The notes: generated by a model not told the origin, from the sequence alone. A stretch of DNA of 51,908 bases from Actinomyces oricola (GCF_004104015.1 NZ_RYFV01000024.1:1-51908); one strand, 5' to 3'. Positions 7,769 through 16,955 are shown, counted from the stretch's first letter. Program-made: numbers and translations.

Positions 7769-7792
7769 TGAATGAATGGTACTTATCATTCA
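7769..7792. promoter_or_regulatory. Inverted repeat TGAATGA-N10-TCATTCA over the FUSC start
   Basis: Perfect 7-bp arms ending at the first base of the ATG at 7792, in the divergent gap between the ROK gene and the FUSC gene. A candidate operator able to repress both directions. Confidence 0.45.
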
Positions 7793-8952
7793 TGTTGCAG
7801 TCGGTTCAGCGCATCGTCGGAAATCGATCGTTCGAACTCCGAAAGTTTATCGCATCCTGCTGGACCACGGTGACGCATGTCGGCCCGCACAACCACGCCC
7901 ACTGGCCCGCGCTGCGCGTAAGCTTGTGCGTCACCCTGGCCCTGGCGGCCACCGTACTCACCCAGCACCCGGAATGGTCCGGTTACGCGGTCTTCGGCGC
8001 GGTGAGCTCGGTCTACGGCAAGCAGACCGACTACACGCAGCGTCTGCGAGCCCAGCTCGGCACAGGCGCGCTCCTCATCCTCGCCGTGGTCGTGGGCACG
8101 ACCATCTCGCTGCTCCCGGGCACGCACTGGTGGACGGCCCTCGGCGTCGGCGTCATCTCTGCGGGCGGCGCCCTAGCGAGCCGCGCCGAGGGATGGCACC
8201 CGGTGCCCTCCCTGTTCCTCGCCTTCGCCCTGACCACCGTGGCCTCCGGCGCCCACAGGAGCATCGACCTGCTCATCGCCCTGGCCGTCTCCACGACGGC
8301 GGTGGCCGGAAGCGTCGCGGTCGGCCAGGCCGGTCGCATCCTGCCCACCTCCCGGCGCCCACGCACCCCGCCTGCGCCGCGCCGCTCTCCCCGGGCTGTC
8401 CTCGCCGACAGCGCGGCCCGCGGCGATATTGCGCTCCACCTACTGGCGCCCTGCACATCCTTCCTGCTGGCCATGGCGGCCGGTTCGGCGCACCCGGGCT
8501 GGGCCGCAGTGGCGGCAACGGCACCGCTCGCCGTCACCGCCCCCGTCGCCATGCGGACGGGGCGCGCCCTACTCCGCCTCGGCGGCACCGTTGCGGGCGC
8601 AGCGGTCGCCTACGGCATCCTGGCGTCCGACCCGCCCACAATCGTCCTACTCATTGCCGTCGCCGTGCTGCAGGTGCTCATCGAACTGTTCGTGGCGCGC
8701 AACTACGGAATAGCCGTCATCGCGATCACGCCGATCGCCCTGGTCATGTCCCAGGTCGCGGCACCGGCCGAGGCGGGAGCCATGGCCATCGACCGTGTGG
8801 TGACCGCGGGCGCAGGCGTCCTGGTCACAGTGGTCCTCCTCGTGGCCGGGCGGCTCCTAGCGCTCGCGATGGGGGGTGGCGGCCTCCGACCATCCTCAAG
8901 GCGACGCCGCGGCCTCGTAGTAGATGACCGGCTCCGACGGCAGTCCGAATAG
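7792..8952 (+). CDS. FUSC-family (aromatic acid exporter-like) membrane protein
   Basis: A 386-residue membrane protein with two blocks of four to six hydrophobic segments separated by a basic Pro-rich loop (TSRRPRTPPAPRR), the arrangement of FUSC/YccS/AaeB-like exporters. The first block begins at about residue 40 (LRVSLCVTLALAATVLT), the second near residue 205 (FLLAMAAGSAHPGWAAVAATAPLAV). The ATG at 7792 is used because the 5'-extended frame starts with TTG; no Shine-Dalgarno is visible, so the start is uncertain. It is divergent from the first ROK gene and its 3' end overlaps the convergent second ROK gene by 57 bp. Inference from position: efflux of an aromatic product, such as an aglycone, made by the flanking catabolic genes. 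Confidence 0.8.
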   Translation: MLQSVQRIVGNRSFELRKFIASCWTTVTHVGPHNHAHWPALRVSLCVTLALAATVLTQHPEWSGYAVFGAVSSVYGKQTDYTQRLRAQLGTGALLILAVVVGTTISLLPGTHWWTALGVGVISAGGALASRAEGWHPVPSLFLAFALTTVASGAHRSIDLLIALAVSTTAVAGSVAVGQAGRILPTSRRPRTPPAPRRSPRAVLADSAARGDIALHLLAPCTSFLLAMAAGSAHPGWAAVAATAPLAVTAPVAMRTGRALLRLGGTVAGAAVAYGILASDPPTIVLLIAVAVLQVLIELFVARNYGIAVIAITPIALVMSQVAAPAEAGAMAIDRVVTAGAGVLVTVVLLVAGRLLALAMGGGGLRPSSRRRRGLVVDDRLRRQSE

Positions 8953-10086
8953 CTCGTTCTGCGCCAGGCGAATGCAGCCCTGAACCGCCGACTCGTCCAT
9001 GTCCGCAGCGGCCACGGTCCGCAGCATGGCGACGATCGCCGGCTGGGAACGCGCCGCGATGGATTCGCGGATACCGGCGAGGAGCACGTCGCCCGCACTG
9101 ACGAGAGCCCCTCCGATGACAATGACGGCTGGGTTCAGCGCCGCCACCAGGGCGGCCAGGACATCACCGACGACCCGCCCCGCCTCGCGCAGAGTCTGGA
9201 CGGCAAGCGGGTTGCCGGAGCGGACCAGTTCGACCACGTCCTGCGTCCCGCCGGCCGGAACGGACCTGAGCATGAGGGAACGCGCAACTCCCGTCCCACC
9301 GGCGAAGGCCTCCAGACAGCCCATCTGGCCGCACCGGCACAGCCGGTCGCGAGCCTCGGGAACCCAGATATGGCCGATATCGCCCGCGGCCCCGGCAAAG
9401 CCGTGGAGAAGCGCGCCGTTGGCCACGATGCCCGCACCGATCCCCGCACCCACTTTGACCACTATCATGTCCGACTGCTCCGGCCAGCGGTTGACCCACT
9501 CGCCGAGTGCGAAGACGTTGGCGTCGTTGTCCACGGGGACCGGGATGTCCAGGCCCAGGGTATTGCGGATCAGCGCCCCCAGGTCCACCCCTCCCCAGCC
9601 CGGCATGAGCGGAGGATTCACCGCCCTCGAGTGATCCGTGTCCACCGGCCCGGGGACGCCCACGCCCACGCCCAGCAGATCGGTGAGGGAGTGGCCCGCA
9701 TCCCCCACGAGCCGTCGGAGCACCTCGATCGCCCGTCCCAGGACCACCTCGGGCCCCGAGGCGAGGTCGTATTCGAGGGTCTCCAGAGCCAGCACGGTGC
9801 CGGCCAGGTCGGTGACAGCGACGCGCCCCGCGCAGATGCCCAGATCGAAGGCGCCGAAGAGCCGGTTGGTCCGGGCGAGCATGTAGCGGGCCGAGGGGCG
9901 CCCTCCAGTGGATACCTGCGCCCCCTCCTCGACCACGAGCCCGGACTCGATGAGTTGCTCGAGCTGGGCCGTGACGGTCGAACGCACGCGCTGGGTGAGG
10001 CGGGCGAGCTCGGTGCGCGTACGCGGCCTGCCGTCGCGGAGGACCCCGAGCACCTCGCGAGCATCCGCCGATTGCTCCCCCGCCAT
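8896..10086 (-). CDS. ROK-family transcriptional regulator (second)
   Basis: A ROK repressor of 396 residues with a winged helix (TRTELARLTQRVRSTVTAQ) followed by a complete-looking ROK domain: VGVGVPGP, PVDNDANVFA, AGDIGHIWV and the zinc-site CRCGQMGCLE. Unlike the first ROK gene it keeps an acidic residue at the sugar-binding motif. I placed the start at the ATG at 10086, which has GGAGGGA upstream; an in-frame upstream start at 10170 is possible. It is divergent from the isomerase-dehydrogenase unit beginning at 10315, which it most likely regulates, and its 3' end overlaps the FUSC gene. Confidence 0.85.
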   Translation of the reverse strand: MAGEQSADAREVLGVLRDGRPRTRTELARLTQRVRSTVTAQLEQLIESGLVVEEGAQVSTGGRPSARYMLARTNRLFGAFDLGICAGRVAVTDLAGTVLALETLEYDLASGPEVVLGRAIEVLRRLVGDAGHSLTDLLGVGVGVPGPVDTDHSRAVNPPLMPGWGGVDLGALIRNTLGLDIPVPVDNDANVFALGEWVNRWPEQSDMIVVKVGAGIGAGIVANGALLHGFAGAAGDIGHIWVPEARDRLCRCGQMGCLEAFAGGTGVARSLMLRSVPAGGTQDVVELVRSGNPLAVQTLREAGRVVGDVLAALVAALNPAVIVIGGALVSAGDVLLAGIRESIAARSQPAIVAMLRTVAAADMDESAVQGCIRLAQNELFGLPSEPVIYYEAAASP

Positions 10087-10188
10087 CGCTCCGCCCCGTT
10101 CCCTCCGGTCTCGACGGTCTCGGCCGCCGCCCAGTATTGCGATGCCGATCATATCTGCACCGACACCCATCTCACTCTTGCGACGACA

Positions 10189-10208
10189 ACAACATTATGA
10201 TACGTTGT
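10189..10208. promoter_or_regulatory. Pseudo-palindrome ACAAC-N10-GTTGT in the divergent promoter
   Basis: A 20-bp imperfect palindrome in an AT-rich patch between the second ROK gene and the isomerase gene. A similar ACAAC...GTTGT pair (spacer 13) occurs upstream of the MFS gene (6395-6417). Candidate ROK operator. Confidence 0.4.
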
Positions 10209-10314
10209 GATCATCATTACTGGAGCAATGAGGCTCCGCCGCTGCAGGTAGCACCTGCGTGCGGGTCGGGGTCCGCGTTCGACGCCATTACTAGTTCTGT
10301 GAAGGAGCAGCGTC

Positions 10315-11316
10315 ATGTCTCGTCATGTGAATTTGTTTACCGGTCAGTGGGTGGACCTGCCGTTTGAGGAGGTGTGCACGCTGGCCCAGCAGTGGGGGTT
10401 CGATGGCCTGGAGGTCCCGGTGGCCGGGGACCACCTGGACGTCTACCGGGCAGCCGAGGACGACGCCTACTGCCGGCAGTGGAGGGACACCCTGGAACGC
10501 CACAATCTGGACGTGTACGCCATCTCCAACCACTCCACCGGCCAGGCCGTGTGCGACGACCCCATCGACTTCCGCCACCAGGGACTCCTGACCGATCGCG
10601 TGTGGGGAGACGGCGACCCCGAGGGGGTCCGCCAGCGGGCGGCCGAGGAACTCAAACTCACCGCCCAGGTCGCGGCCAAGCTCGGCGCCAAGACCGTCAC
10701 CGGATTCACCGGCTCCAAGATCTGGAAGTACGTCGCCATGTACCCGCCCGTCGACCCCGAGGTCATCGCCGATGGCTACGAAGACTTCGCCAACCGTTTC
10801 AACCCCATCCTGGACGTCTTCGACTCCGAGGGGGTCACCTTCGCCCTGGAGGTCCACCCCAGCGAGATCGCCTACGACTACTGGACCACCCGGGCCACCC
10901 TGGAGGCCATCGACAACCGCGAGGCCTTCGGCATTAACTGGGACCCCTCCCACATGATCTGGCAGGACATCGACCCCGCCGTCTTCCTGACCGACTACGC
11001 CGACCGCATCTACCACTGCCACATTAAGGACACCAAGACCCACTTCGACGGACGCAACGGCCGCCTGTCCTCCCACCTGCCCTGGAACCACCCCCACCGC
11101 GGCTGGACCTTCGTGTCCGCCGGCCTAGGAGACGCCGACATCGACGGCTACCTGCGCACCCTGGACCAGATCGGCTACACCGGACCCGTCTCCATCGAAT
11201 GGGAGGACTCCGGCATGGACCGCCTCAACGGCGCCCCGCTGGCCCTGAAATACGCCCGCGAACACGTCTACGACCTTCCCGAAGCGGCCTTCGACTCCCA
11301 CTTCGACAACCGCTGA
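10315..11316 (+). CDS. Sugar phosphate isomerase/epimerase-like TIM barrel
   Basis: A 333-residue xylose-isomerase-like TIM barrel. The metal-site residues fall in the usual order: Glu179 (FALEVHPSE), Asp210 and His213 (NWDPSHM), His236 (HCHIKD) and Glu295 (IEWEDSG). Such enzymes isomerise or epimerise free sugars, keto-sugars or inositol derivatives. A strong Shine-Dalgarno GAAGGAG precedes the ATG. It heads a plus-strand unit with two Gfo/Idh/MocA dehydrogenases. Inference: it acts on the 3-keto-sugar released by the deglycosidase-like pair, or is itself a second lyase for a different glycoside. It lacks an adjacent DUF6379-type partner, which argues for an isomerase role. Confidence 0.82.
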   Translation: MSRHVNLFTGQWVDLPFEEVCTLAQQWGFDGLEVPVAGDHLDVYRAAEDDAYCRQWRDTLERHNLDVYAISNHSTGQAVCDDPIDFRHQGLLTDRVWGDGDPEGVRQRAAEELKLTAQVAAKLGAKTVTGFTGSKIWKYVAMYPPVDPEVIADGYEDFANRFNPILDVFDSEGVTFALEVHPSEIAYDYWTTRATLEAIDNREAFGINWDPSHMIWQDIDPAVFLTDYADRIYHCHIKDTKTHFDGRNGRLSSHLPWNHPHRGWTFVSAGLGDADIDGYLRTLDQIGYTGPVSIEWEDSGMDRLNGAPLALKYAREHVYDLPEAAFDSHFDNR

Positions 11317-11475
11317 GCCCGCGGGCCGGGCCCTGGCCCAACAAGAACACGCATCAGGCCGAGCATGGTGCCGTTGGCTCACACCAACCGCAACCCGGCG
11401 ACAGAGCTCCGCGTCTTGCATCAGGCAGGCGCGGAGCGGGCCGAGGAGTCCTCTGCGACTCGACCTTAGATTAGC

Positions 11476-11486
11476 GAACAGTGTTC
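11476..11486. promoter_or_regulatory. Palindrome GAACA-G-TGTTC
   Basis: Perfect 5-bp arms about 130 bp before the first dehydrogenase. Compare the related GAAC-T-GTTC at 6433-6441 upstream of the permease operon. Confidence 0.4.
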
Positions 11487-11514
11487 TAAGTCACAGTCAA
11501 TGCTCTTGTCTTAC

Positions 11515-11527
11515 GTCGATCATCGAC
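11515..11527. promoter_or_regulatory. Palindrome GTCGAT-C-ATCGAC
   Basis: Perfect 6-bp arms around one base, about 90 bp upstream of the first dehydrogenase start and next to possible promoter elements. Candidate operator. Confidence 0.45.
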
Positions 11528-11616
11528 ATTAGTTTTTTCATATCGCCACGTAAGAGGTGCTCGCCTCTTCGAGCGTCGGGGCACGGCCGCCCCACCACAT
11601 AGAACGGAGTAGTTCC

Positions 11617-12735
11617 ATGAGTACCAGTCCTAAGGTCCGCGTCGGCATCATCGGATGCGGCGGCATCACCAACCACAAGCACCTGCCCTCCCTCGCCGCC
11701 GTCGGCGAGGACAAGGTCCGCATTGAGGCCTTCTGCGACCTCATCGAGGAGCGCGCCGTGAGCACCGCCGCGGCGGCGGACCACGCCGACGCTCTCATCT
11801 ACACCGACTACCGCGAGCTCCTCGCCAACCCGGACATCGACACCGTCCATATCTGCACGCCCAACGTGTCCCACTCCGAGATCGCCGTCGCCGCCTTCGA
11901 AGCCGGTAAGAACGTCTTCTGCGAGAAGCCCATGTCCCACTCCACCGAGCAGGCTCGCGCCATGCTCGAGGCCTGGCGCGAGTCCGGCAAGAAGTTCACA
12001 GTCGGCTACCAGAACCGCTTCCGTCCCGAGGTCCGTACCCTCCACGCCTCCTGCGAAGCCGGGGAGCTCGGTAAGATCTATTACGGTGAGGCGATGGCCG
12101 TGCGCCGTCGTCAGGTGCCCACCTGGGGGGTGTTCCCGAACAAGGCCCTGCAGGGCGGCGGCCCCCTCATCGACATCGGCACGCACGCTCTCGACATCAC
12201 CCTGTGGTGCATGGACAACTACGAGGTCGAGTCCGTCCTCGGATCGGTCAACTACGAGCTCGGCCACCTGGAGTCCGCCGCCTCCGGCAACTACTACGGT
12301 CCGTGGGACATCGAAACCTTCGAGGTCGAGGACTCCGCCATGGGCTTCATCAAGTTCAAGAACGGTGCCACCATCGTCCTCAAGGCCTCCTGGGCCCTCA
12401 ACGTCCTCGACTCGCGTGAGGCCTCCACCACGCTGTGCGGCACCGAGATGGGCGCCGAAATCCGCTCCGGCTCCTCCTACAAGAAGGACGAGCTCATCTA
12501 CAACGGCACCCGCCACGGCATGCTCACCCACGAGTCGCTGTCCGACGTCTCCGCCGTCGCGTACTTTGAGGGCCGCGAGGAACCGCCGGGCGTTGTCGAG
12601 GCCAAGCAGTGGATCGACGCCATCATCACCGACGGTGAGCCCGTGGTCCACCCGGAGCAAGCCTTCCGCGTCACTCAGATCCTTGACACCATCTACCAAT
12701 CCGCTGCCAGCGGCAAGCAGGTCTTCCTCGACTGA
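11617..12735 (+). CDS. Gfo/Idh/MocA-family oxidoreductase (DgpA-like)
   Basis: A 372-residue NAD(P)-dependent dehydrogenase with an N-terminal Rossmann fold (VGIIGCGGI), the catalytic-Lys motif CEKPM near residue 105, the RRRQVPTWG stretch and GGGPLIDIGTHALD with the conserved Asp/His pair. Members related to this type oxidise the C3 hydroxyl of glucosides (DgpA in puerarin metabolism) or inositol. The ATG at 11617 has ACGGAG upstream; the in-frame extension to 11557 has none. It is followed after 27 bp by a second family member. In this locus it is the best candidate for the 3-oxidation that must precede C- or O-glycosidic bond elimination. Confidence 0.85.
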   Translation: MSTSPKVRVGIIGCGGITNHKHLPSLAAVGEDKVRIEAFCDLIEERAVSTAAAADHADALIYTDYRELLANPDIDTVHICTPNVSHSEIAVAAFEAGKNVFCEKPMSHSTEQARAMLEAWRESGKKFTVGYQNRFRPEVRTLHASCEAGELGKIYYGEAMAVRRRQVPTWGVFPNKALQGGGPLIDIGTHALDITLWCMDNYEVESVLGSVNYELGHLESAASGNYYGPWDIETFEVEDSAMGFIKFKNGATIVLKASWALNVLDSREASTTLCGTEMGAEIRSGSSYKKDELIYNGTRHGMLTHESLSDVSAVAYFEGREEPPGVVEAKQWIDAIITDGEPVVHPEQAFRVTQILDTIYQSAASGKQVFLD

Positions 12736-12762
12736 GAACGACGGCGAGGAGGAGACACCATC

Positions 12763-13836
12763 ATGAAATGGGCAGCTATCGGCTACGGCTTCATCGGCCG
12801 CCGCCACGTCGAGTCCCTGCGGGGCATCGACGGCTGGTTCGTCCCGGCCGTCGCGGACACGAGCGCCGCACGTCTCGAAGAGGTGCAGGCCCTCCATCCG
12901 GAGACTCGCGTCTACGCCACACACAGCGAACTCCTGGAGAAGGAGGATCTGGACGCCGTCGTCATCTCGGCGCCCAACCGCTTTCACAAGGAGATCACCA
13001 TTGCGGCGGCCCGCGCTGGCAAGGACATTCTCCTGGAGAAGCCGGCGGCGATGACCGTCGCCGAGTTCGACGAGATCATGACCGAGGTGGACAAGGCCGG
13101 GGTCCGGCTCACCGTCCACCAGCAGCGACGCTTCGACAAGGACTTCCAAACCGCCAAGGCCGTCCTGGACAGCGGGACGATCGGGGATGTCTACACCATC
13201 CAGTCCTCCCTTTACGGCTACAACGGCAATATGCACGACTGGCACGTGTACAAGGCCGAGGGCGGCGGAATGCTCTACGACTGGGGAGTCCATCTCATCG
13301 ACCAGATCCTGTACATGGTCGACGGGCAGTTGAGCACCGTCTACGCCCAGCTGAACAACGTCATCAACACCGAAGTCGACGACTACTTCAAGATCCAGAT
13401 GCGCTTCGCCAACGGAATCAACGCCGAACTCGAACTCGGGACGTACTTCCTGTCGGCGACCAAGGACTGGTTCAACCGCCACTGGTTCCTCGGCGGCTCC
13501 ACCGGCACCATGGAGGCGGTGAAATTCGAGCCGGAAGGCCAGATCGTCCGTACCACCAAGTTGCTGGAGAACGTCGCCGGCGAGCAGGACAAGTCAGCGG
13601 CCTCCTACGGGCCGACCCGGTCCTTCGGGGTGCCGAAGGAGGGCCTCATCGTCACCGAGCCCCTGCCAGCGGTCACCACGGAGCAATCCGACTACTACAT
13701 CAACCTCAAGGCGGCGTGGGATCTCGGCACCGAGCCGATCCTCGTCACCCCTGAGCAGGTCCGCCGGGTGCTCGTGGTCATGGAGGCGGTGCGCGAGTCC
13801 GCCGCCACCGGCCGCAGCGTCAACGTCGAGTCCTGA
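12763..13836 (+). CDS. Gfo/Idh/MocA-family oxidoreductase (second)
   Basis: A 357-residue dehydrogenase of the same superfamily as its upstream neighbour but clearly divergent. It has AAIGYGFIGRRH for the dinucleotide fold, LEKPAAMT for the catalytic Lys, HQQRRFD and GGGMLYDWGVHLID. It is preceded by a strong GAGGAGG Shine-Dalgarno. Two paralogous dehydrogenases in one unit suggest either a heteromeric enzyme or two steps, such as oxidation of the glycoside and reduction of the freed 3-keto-sugar back to the hexose, which would recycle NAD(H). A strong hairpin follows the stop. Specificity is inference. Confidence 0.85.
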   Translation: MKWAAIGYGFIGRRHVESLRGIDGWFVPAVADTSAARLEEVQALHPETRVYATHSELLEKEDLDAVVISAPNRFHKEITIAAARAGKDILLEKPAAMTVAEFDEIMTEVDKAGVRLTVHQQRRFDKDFQTAKAVLDSGTIGDVYTIQSSLYGYNGNMHDWHVYKAEGGGMLYDWGVHLIDQILYMVDGQLSTVYAQLNNVINTEVDDYFKIQMRFANGINAELELGTYFLSATKDWFNRHWFLGGSTGTMEAVKFEPEGQIVRTTKLLENVAGEQDKSAASYGPTRSFGVPKEGLIVTEPLPAVTTEQSDYYINLKAAWDLGTEPILVTPEQVRRVLVVMEAVRESAATGRSVNVES

Positions 13837-14234
13837 GCCCGTACTCACCGGAGCTGTCGTAGCCCTGCCCTGAGGCGATCCCCCTGCGGCCCCGCGCTGT
13901 CCAGGCAAGGCGCGGGGCCGCCGCCGTCCACGGTCCGAGCCGCAATCCGGTGCAGGGATGGCTCCCTTCCACGGTCGATTGCACCGTTGAGAAGAGGCCT
14001 CGCCCGACCTTCGAGGTCTCGTAGTCGGGGTCAATGAGGTTCGTGATGAAAGCGGGCACGTCGTCGGACTCGACGTAGGCCGAGTAGGTCAGAGTCGGCA
14101 TCCTGCGCATGCTCTCGACGCCGCCAGGCCCCTCGGGACCGGCCTCTAGTGCTCGGAGGGCGGGCGGGCAGGGTAGACGGCGCGATCGCGGGCCTCACCA
14201 AGACCGTATCGATGTTGTCTGATCCCTTTCGCGG
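13837..14234. other. Intergenic region, possible gene remnant
   Basis: Contains the hairpin at 13887-13920. On the minus strand from about 14101 a frame begins MPTLTYSAYVESDDVPAF and stays protein-like for about 45 residues (to STVQSTVEG) before turning Arg/Ala-rich. I do not recognise it and read it as a possible remnant of a short gene. The rest shows nothing. Confidence 0.4.
13887..13920. terminator. GC-rich hairpin terminator after the dehydrogenase pair
   Basis: Perfect 11-bp arms (13887-13897 and 13910-13920) with a 12-nt loop, 50 bp past the stop. There is no T-run, as is common for actinobacterial terminators. Confidence 0.65.
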
Positions 14235-15650
14235 TCAGGCCCGTATGACGGCTCGCGCGCTGGCGGCGAGGGCTGTGTTGACGCCCTGAAGCTTCCGACC
14301 CGTGCGCATCGTCCCCGCGAGCAGGCGGAGCACGTCGAAGGTGGGGCTCTCGGCCGTGGGCAGACGGAACGGATCGTCGCGGTTTTGCCAGCCGACGCCG
14401 AAAAGGAGCTCGCCGATGCTCTGCTCCCACAGCTGCGCGGGTGTCTCGCAGGCGACGACGGCCAGCGCCAGCCATCCAGCCTGATCCTCAAGGGCAGAGT
14501 TTCCCAGCGGGAGTCGGCCAGCGATGTGCCGCAGTATCGCTTGCGGATCGTCTCGGTGTTTGGTGATGGCCCGAGTTGGAGCGATGCGGCCCTTGCGCAC
14601 CGATATGAGTCCCAGCGCCCGCGCCGTCGCGCGGAGTTCCGCGACGGGCCAGGTGATGTCCTCGCGGTTGGCCTTGCCGATCCACCAGTCCGTCATGCCC
14701 GTGCGTTGTGCGATCTGCTCGACGGCGGCCGGCTTGAGATACCCGGCGGCGGTGAGCGGCATGCCGTCCCCAATGACGTCGAGGAGGACGCGGAATGATT
14801 CCGTAAGTTCTGCGGCCTCCTCGGCGCTGACCTCGGTCGCCCCGGATACCGCCGGATGCGCGAGCAGGTCCCGCAGGCCCCGCGCACCGCGGAGGCCTTC
14901 CAGCGTAAGCAGCGAGGCGAGCCCCTCGACGACCGGGATCGGCTCCGCGCTGATCACAGCGATCGCCTCATTGGTCTCGTCGACGTCGAACATGTCGGGA
15001 TGCCAGCCGTTGGGCAGCCATGCGAGCGCCTCCTCCGTACTGTCGAACACGTCGGGGCGCAGATCATCGTCGTAGTCGCTGCGCACCCAAGCAGCGAGTT
15101 CGCTGTAACCCCACACGCCGCCGCAGTCCTCGGGCGGGCAGGCGAGCCTGCCGGTGAGGCACACCGGAGTTGATGGGGGCGAGTGGAGTACCTTCTCGAC
15201 TCGCAGCACGTGGCGCCAACCGTCGCCGAAGTCATACTCATACCAGAGCCGATCGCCCTTGGCGGACAGGATCTGATCGAGGCGCACGTCGTTCTCCAGC
15301 ATCCCTTCCTCGCCCTCATCGAGGTCGAACTGCGTGAGGAACTCTGGTGCGTTCAGATCGTGGTTCGTGCGGAAGCGGTGCAGGTGGGTGTCGCTCCATC
15401 CCATCGCCGCTTGAATCACCTCGTGCAGCCGCGGCAGGAGGATGTCGCCGGGAACCTCGATGCGTCGCCACACCGGTGGCTTCGTGCCCTGCAGATCAAC
15501 ACGGATGCGGAAACCCCGCACCGCTGCGGGGACGGGGAGGAGCTCAGGTTCGGGCCGGCGCCAGGGAGCCTTCAGGGGGTCGGCGTTCAGGCCCAGCGAA
15601 GCAATGAATTTCTGCAGATCCGGTGGCTCGAACTTCTCAGTTACCATCAT
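14235..15650 (-). CDS. Plasmid pRiA4b ORF-3-like family protein
   Basis: A 471-residue protein whose residues about 45-200 match the pRiA4b ORF-3 domain: FRIRVDLQGTKPPVWRRIEVP, LHEVIQAAMGWSDTHLHRF, YDYDFGDGWRH (as YEYDFGDGWRH) and CPPEDCGGVWGY. The domain is common on mobile elements and has no settled function. The C-terminal 250 residues are helical and unassigned. AGGAG lies just before two adjacent ATG codons (15650 and 15647); either could start. The gene opens an accessory stretch with a decayed RloAB pair, consistent with acquired DNA. Confidence 0.82.
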   Translation of the reverse strand: MMVTEKFEPPDLQKFIASLGLNADPLKAPWRRPEPELLPVPAAVRGFRIRVDLQGTKPPVWRRIEVPGDILLPRLHEVIQAAMGWSDTHLHRFRTNHDLNAPEFLTQFDLDEGEEGMLENDVRLDQILSAKGDRLWYEYDFGDGWRHVLRVEKVLHSPPSTPVCLTGRLACPPEDCGGVWGYSELAAWVRSDYDDDLRPDVFDSTEEALAWLPNGWHPDMFDVDETNEAIAVISAEPIPVVEGLASLLTLEGLRGARGLRDLLAHPAVSGATEVSAEEAAELTESFRVLLDVIGDGMPLTAAGYLKPAAVEQIAQRTGMTDWWIGKANREDITWPVAELRATARALGLISVRKGRIAPTRAITKHRDDPQAILRHIAGRLPLGNSALEDQAGWLALAVVACETPAQLWEQSIGELLFGVGWQNRDDPFRLPTAESPTFDVLRLLAGTMRTGRKLQGVNTALAASARAVIRA

Positions 15651-15756
15651 CCTTCTCCTGACGTCGAGGGTGTTGCGCCACGATGCACCAGCGCGAGTAA
15701 TCGTCCTCGTTGTTGTGGGTCATGAGTGTGAGTCATGAGCTGGTCGGCTGGAGTGG

Positions 15757-16950
15757 ATGCCGCGTTACCGCTGTTACCGCTCCGATGGCCGCGATGCCCC
15801 TTCACCGTATCCGACGCTCCGGGGCGCCGTCCCCCGGAGCTCGCCGCGGGTCGTGGACCTGATCGAGCACCGGCGGCGCACACAGCCCAGAAGCACCGAA
15901 CGTGACCAGGCTCCCCCACGGTCTGGCGTGGACTTCGTTCATGAGGGCACCCGTTACGCCTACAGCGTCGAGGCGAACGCCTGGGGCATTGCTCGCGAAG
16001 AGCTCTGGGAGGTGGGCCCACGTCACAAGAAACTTTTCATCCGCACCCAGGGCGAGCATGACGCGGAGCCGGCCATCGACTCGGGCCCCTCTCTCAAGGG
16101 AGCTACCGCCGAGGTCCGGCGCATTACCACCGCCCAGGACCTCTTCCTGGCCGTGGCGCTCAAGTACCGCCACACCACCCTGACGCCGGTGGCTCGCGGC
16201 CTGCGTTCATTCCGCTTCGTCCTCCACAGCGACCAGGAGAGAACGGCGCGGCTTCATTGGATGATGGGCCGGCTCGCGGAGAAGCCCGAATGGTGGAGCG
16301 ATGTTGCAGACGCGATCGCCCACACGGCAGACCTCGGCATCACTCGGGTGGAACTGGAGGAGAAGGATATTCCACCGGAGCTTCTTGAGCACCTGCGCCG
16401 CATACTGAGCACGAGCGACGACGAGGAGGTCACCATCGCCGAGGAGATGCTCGCTGTGCTCAAGCGATCGCTTGTCTTCTACCACCGGGGCGCTGACGGC
16501 CGGGAGTACCGCCTCACACTCGGCGCCCAGAGCCAGGGCACCCTGACATGGCTGGCAACGGTGGGTCCAGCACTCGACGCCCTGAAGAAGGGGCAGACAC
16601 TGTTCGTCGACGAGCTCGACGCCAGCCTGCACCCGACACTGAGCACCACCCTGGTGGAACTTTTCAAAGACCCTACTCTCAACCGCACCGGCGCCCAGCT
16701 CGTCTTCACCACCCACGACACCTCTCTCCTGGATAATTCCCCAACCCAGCTCCTGGACAGCGGCGAGGTCTGGATGTGCGAGAAGTCGAGCGAAGGCAGC
16801 AGCGAGCTGTTCTCCCTGGCGGACTTCACCAGCATGCGCAAAGGCACGAACAAGCAACGCCGGTACCTCGTGGGTTCTTTCGGCGCGATTCCGACAGTCG
16901 ACACCTCCAAGATCCGGCGCCTGCTGGCCACCGACCACGAGGCGCCCTGA
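15757..16950 (+). pseudogene. rloA: RloA-like AAA ATPase, 5'-truncated
   Basis: Homology-like sequence starts only at about residue 57 (GVDFVHEGTRYAYSVE) and continues to the end. It includes the ABC-type signature region (GAQSQGTLTWLATVGP), a Walker B (TLFVDELDASLHP) and the switch His (FTTHDTSLLD). These are features of the AAA_15/RloA-type ATPases paired with RloB in restriction-linked phage-defence loci. The N-terminal part that would hold Walker A is absent and replaced by an Arg/Pro-rich stretch, so ATP binding should be lost. Its partner directly downstream is also truncated. I call it a decayed defence module; if an upstream start is ever shown the call would change. Confidence 0.7.
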
Positions 16951-16955
16951 GGCGG

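Larger units (their letters stand above)
11317..11616. other. Intergenic region with promoter for the dehydrogenase pair
   Basis: About 300 bp without a gene. The first half is GC-rich with no recognisable feature. The second half (11465-11545) is AT-richer and holds two perfect palindromes, GAACA-G-TGTTC and GTCGAT-C-ATCGAC, and a TTGTCT that could act as a -35. This suggests a separately regulated promoter for the two dehydrogenase genes. Confidence 0.5.

Noticed and set aside
11497-13482. 661-codon minus-strand open frame across the dehydrogenase pair
   Set aside because: Val/Asp/Gly-rich shadow frame spanning two real genes and their gap; no domain is recognisable.
10315-13836. Inositol catabolic (iol) operon
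   Set aside because: Gfo/Idh/MocA and TIM-barrel genes fit iol too, but iolB, iolC, iolD and iolE are absent, and the DUF6379-type neighbour points to glycoside elimination.
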